From: AP-15 sp963775875
Lineage (GTDB): Bacteria; Pseudomonadota; Alphaproteobacteria; ATCC43930; CGMCC-115725
Assembly (NCBI GenBank): GCA_963775875.1
Contig: CAVZKP010000040.1
Location: 1 to 64,000 of the forward strand
DNA: 64,000 nt
Direction of reading: 5' to 3'
Each line of letters opens with the position of its first letter. Positions within the stretch are counted from its first letter, which is position 1. The position numbers and the translations under genes were made by a program. Positions 61,337 to 64,000 of the stretch are shown here, in pieces. Below the pieces are notes generated by a model. It was given only the letters and a program-made list of their open reading frames with translations. It was not told the DNA's origin and did not search any database.

Positions 61337-62269
61337 ATGAACGACCATCTACCCCCTCTCGGCGCGTTGCGGGCTTTCGAAGCGGCGGCGCGGCATATGA
61401 GCTTCAGCAAGGCTGCCGAGGAGCTGTTCGTCACCCCTGCCGCGATCAGCCATCAAATCCACACCCTGGAGCAGGATCTCGGGGTCAGGCTGTTTCACCG
61501 CCTCAACCGCTCGGTCGAACTGACCGCGTCGGCGCGGGTGCTGCTCCCCGGGCTGTCGGAAGCCTTTGCCGGGATCCAGTCATCAGTCAGACGCCTGCGG
61601 GCGCACAACGACACCGGAACCTTGACGGTGACCGCCTCGCCCTCTTTCGCCGCCAAATGGCTGGTGCTGCGGCTGCACCGGTTCCAGAAAATTTGCGCCC
61701 AGGTCGATGTGCGGATTTCCGCCACCGACGAGGTCGTCGATCTGACCAAGGGCGATTTCGACATCGCCATCCGCTACGGCGCCGGGCATTACCCCGGGCT
61801 CGATGTCGAGTTACTGTTTACCAACGAGGTGTTCCCGGCGTGCAGCCCGCGATTGCTGATGGCCGGCCCGCCGTTGCGCACGCCCGACGATCTGCGCCAC
61901 CACGCGCTGATCCACGATCAGGCGGTCGAGCGCGATCCGCTGGTGCCGACCTGGCCGATGTGGCTCAAAGCCGCTGGGGTCAAGGACGTGCCGGCGACCG
62001 CCGGGCTCAGCTTCAACAATATGAGCCTGGCGCTCGATGCGGCGATCGCCGGCCATGGCGTGGTGCTGGCCTACAGCACGATCGCCGCCGCCGACCTCGC
62101 CGCCGGCCGGCTGGTGCGGCTGTTCTCATTGGCGCTGCCCGACCAGTTCGCCTACTACGTCGTGACCGCGCCGGGCGCGCTCGAGCGGCCGAAAATTCGG
62201 GCGTTCCGCCAATGGCTGCGCGAAGAGGCCGACCGGCAGCCCGAGGCGGCGGCGGCAACGCCGGAATGA
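61337..62269 (+). CDS. LysR-family transcriptional regulator, GcvA-like
   Basis: A 310-residue LysR regulator. The N-terminal winged helix is at about 5-65 (LGALRAFEAAARHMSFSKAA, TPAAISHQIHTLEQDLGVRL) and the periplasmic-binding-like effector domain runs from about 92 on, with GDFDIAIRYGAGHYPGL and NNMSLALDAAIAGHGVVLAY of the GcvA/AmpR type. It may control the neighbouring DUF1127 gene or the CmcJ-cyclase catabolic set, but the target is not shown. ATG at 61337 begins MNDHLPPLGAL. Confidence 0.92.
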   Translation: MNDHLPPLGALRAFEAAARHMSFSKAAEELFVTPAAISHQIHTLEQDLGVRLFHRLNRSVELTASARVLLPGLSEAFAGIQSSVRRLRAHNDTGTLTVTASPSFAAKWLVLRLHRFQKICAQVDVRISATDEVVDLTKGDFDIAIRYGAGHYPGLDVELLFTNEVFPACSPRLLMAGPPLRTPDDLRHHALIHDQAVERDPLVPTWPMWLKAAGVKDVPATAGLSFNNMSLALDAAIAGHGVVLAYSTIAAADLAAGRLVRLFSLALPDQFAYYVVTAPGALERPKIRAFRQWLREEADRQPEAAAATPE

Positions 62270-62321
62270 GCGCCGCCGAGACGCGAGGCTCGCCGCCCTA
62301 CACGCACACAGAGCGGCGGGC

Positions 62322-63005
62322 TCACCGCAGCAGAACGGCCGACCGGCGGTCGTCTGCCGCGATGCGGCGCCAGCCGAGCAGGCCCAGCGCGAGCAAGGCG
62401 CCGCCGAGCAGCGGCAACGATGCGGGCTCGGGCGCGTCGACGATTGCGGCATCGATGCTGGTCAGGCTGTTCGAACCCGCGGTTATCGTCAGGATCTCGG
62501 TCAGGGAGTAAGGGCCGCTAATCGGTGGCTCCGAGACCAGGCTCGCCTGATTGTCGGATAATCCGCTCGACAGCAGGCTGCCCGTGCCAAATTGCGTGTT
62601 CGTCGTGTCGTAATAGGTCGACATCAGCGCGCTGCTGTTTGAATATATTCCGCTGATTTCGCTGAGGAATTCTTTGGCGGCGGTGGTAGTGGTGAAATTG
62701 GTCTCGCTTAGCGAAACCGTCAGCGTGCCGCCCGACGTACCGGTGGCCAGATCAAGCGACGTCAGGTCGAGGATCGGGTCCGCCGCCGCCCCTACCGCCG
62801 GGAACCCGGCGCCGATATCGATACTGGTGGTGAAATTGCCGATGGCCCCGGAATAGGACGCCGTTCCGGGGCTTGCCAAATCATTGGCGGTCCCGGTGTT
62901 GACGCCATCGGTGGCCGACAGAAAGATCTCTGCGCGAGCCTGGGATGCATATCCGGCGGCGACGGCCAATGCTGCGATCGTCAGCGACTTGCACAGGATG
63001 TTCAT
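62322..63005 (-). CDS. PEP-CTERM sorting-domain protein
   Basis: A 227-residue exported protein: signal peptide (residues 1-25, LTIAALAVAAGYASQARAEI), a serine/threonine/glycine-rich body with no recognised domain, and a C-terminal PEP-CTERM signal of PEP motif, helix and basic end (DAPEPASLPLLGGALLALGL, then LGWRRIAADD). The signal directs processing by exosortase, usually EpsH/XrtA type, whose gene is not in the window. A similar tail ends the decayed gene at 1745-2736. The upstream region 63006-63301 is less GC-rich and without a gene. Confidence 0.85.
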   Translation of the reverse strand: MNILCKSLTIAALAVAAGYASQARAEIFLSATDGVNTGTANDLASPGTASYSGAIGNFTTSIDIGAGFPAVGAAADPILDLTSLDLATGTSGGTLTVSLSETNFTTTTAAKEFLSEISGIYSNSSALMSTYYDTTNTQFGTGSLLSSGLSDNQASLVSEPPISGPYSLTEILTITAGSNSLTSIDAAIVDAPEPASLPLLGGALLALGLLGWRRIAADDRRSAVLLR

Positions 63006-63301
63006 AACACTAACCCTCTTAGTAAACTCTTATGTCGCTGGCGGTCTCTGCCCGCGACGTCGGAATTTACGAAAGAGAAACCAATATTTCGATAAAATAG
63101 AAGGTTAACAAGTCGATATTCGTAGTTAATTTAACTATGCGTAAGTCTGCCGCTGGTGCGCTGTCGTCGCTGTTGCCTTAGCAGCGTCGGCTGGCCGTCA
63201 TCAGGAAGATAGCTACCAAACCGGTTGGCAACCCCGGCTCGTCGCCGAGCGGGCGGGCCGCCGCTCAAAGCAGGGCGGCGGCGCGGCCGGCGGCGCCGGC
63301 C

Positions 63302-64000
63302 TTATCCCATCGTCGAGTTGAACGCGCCGCCATCGAGCAGCAGGTTCTGGCCGACGATGAAGCCGGACGAAGCGGCGCACAAAAAGGCGCAGGCATCGCC
63401 GAATTCGGCCGGATCTCCGACCCGGCCGGCCGGGTTGGCCTGGCCGCGCTTGGCCAGCAGTTCGTCGAACGAGATGTTCTGCCGCCGCGCCTCGAACTCG
63501 ATGCCCGAACGCAGCCGGTCGGTCAGAAACGGGCCGGGGAGCAGGCCGTTGATCGTCACATTGTACTTCGCCACCTGGCGGGCGATGCCGGCGCAGAAGG
63601 CGGTGAGCCCGGCCCGCGCGCCGTTGCTCATGCCCAGATTGGCGATCGGCGATTTGACCGAGCCCGAGGTGATATTGACGATGCGGCCGAACTTGCGCTC
63701 GCACATGCCGTCGACCACCGCCTTGATCAGCATGATCGGGGTCAGCATGTTGGCGTTGACCGCCTTTTGCCAGTCCTCGACCGACCAATCGCGAAAATCG
63801 CCGTGCGGCGGCCCGCCGCAATTGTTGACCAGGATGTCGGGCGCGGGGCAGGCGGCGAGCGCCGCGGCGCGGCCGGCTTCGGTCGAGATATCGCCGGCGA
63901 CCGCCGTCACCCTGGCGCCGGTCTCCTGGCGGATCTCCGCGGCGGTCTGTTCCAGCGTCTCCCTGGTGCGCGCGGTGATCGTCAATTCGACCCCGGCGCG
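63302..64000 (-). CDS. SDR-family oxidoreductase, 5' end outside the window
   Basis: A short-chain dehydrogenase/reductase of which at least 232 residues are visible; the N-terminal cofactor-binding glycine motif lies beyond the right edge. NNCGGPPHGDF corresponds to the NNAG motif, GRIVNITSGSV holds the catalytic serine, and LLPGPFLTDRL the PG motif. The active-site tyrosine and lysine (YxxxK) are replaced: the aligned segment reads ANLGMSNGARAGLTAF. Related SDRs with such changes are known but of unclear activity. It ends at 63302 (GGAFNSTMG), and no gene follows in the 300 bases before the PEP-CTERM gene. Confidence 0.88.
   Translation of the reverse strand, partial: RAGVELTITARTRETLEQTAAEIRQETGARVTAVAGDISTEAGRAAALAACPAPDILVNNCGGPPHGDFRDWSVEDWQKAVNANMLTPIMLIKAVVDGMCERKFGRIVNITSGSVKSPIANLGMSNGARAGLTAFCAGIARQVAKYNVTINGLLPGPFLTDRLRSGIEFEARRQNISFDELLAKRGQANPAGRVGDPAEFGDACAFLCAASSGFIVGQNLLLDGGAFNSTMG

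Noticed and set aside
1..64000. CRISPR arrays, tRNA and rRNA genes
   Set aside because: No regularly spaced repeat array and no tRNA or rRNA signature was seen; the only structured RNA I can support well is RNase P RNA.

Overview
The window is about 64 kb of GC-rich DNA from an alphaproteobacterium, most likely a Rhodospirillales-type lineage. The evidence is the division/cell-wall (dcw) cluster continuing ftsZ-lpxC-bamD, followed by recN and ligA, a type A RNase P RNA upstream of mraZ, a DUF1127 protein, meso-DAP-type MurE and GcvA-like LysR. The genus cannot be fixed from this sequence.

Layout. (1) 1-17.4 kb is a graveyard of mobile DNA: two unrelated Tn3-family remnants, an IS21-type element with the catalytic core of IstA deleted, an IS110/IS1111-type element sitting inside the resolvase gene of the second Tn3 remnant, an IS3 remnant, a decayed IS256-type element, and a tyrosine recombinase. 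Broken host genes lie between them: a PEP-CTERM protein, a xanthine-dehydrogenase-type molybdopterin subunit and a Crp/Fnr tail. One large intact gene stands in this zone, a 1591-residue protein fusing CheB, CheR, a sensor kinase, two receivers and a LuxR-type DNA-binding domain. (2) 17.4-21.7 kb encodes a class III extradiol dioxygenase, a Rieske oxygenase and a hydantoinase-B-type protein, suggesting aromatic or N-heterocyclic catabolism. (3) 21.7-33.3 kb, mostly minus strand, holds an Nramp-like transporter, a TonB-like protein, ligA, recN, a three-gene ABC module with a secreted NEW3 protein, bamD and lpxC. (4) 33.5-51.05 kb, all minus strand, is the dcw cluster: mraZ-rsmH-ftsL-ftsI-murE-murF-mraY-(no murD)-ftsW-murG-murC-murB-ddlB-ftsQ-ftsA-ftsZ. 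Nearly all neighbours overlap by 1-14 bases; the main break up to ftsQ is a 162-base gap exactly where murD is normally found. A promoter and a 10-bp-periodic TGGG array lie before mraZ. (5) 51.3-52.4 kb holds a small ribbon-helix-helix-like ORF and rnpB. (6) 52.5-64 kb is an accessory set: a beta-helix protein, an EamA exporter, an amidohydrolase, an MFS exporter, an NHL-repeat protein, a cyclase-type hydrolase, a CmcJ-type oxidoreductase, a DUF1127 protein, a LysR regulator, a PEP-CTERM protein and an SDR enzyme cut by the window edge.

Several genes carry small indels, including ftsQ, whose product is normally essential, and a cyclase gene with two mutually compensating ones. Part of the apparent gene breakage may therefore be sequence error rather than decay. 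The frameshifts in the mobile zone should be read with that in mind, although the nested insertions and large deletions there cannot be explained that way.
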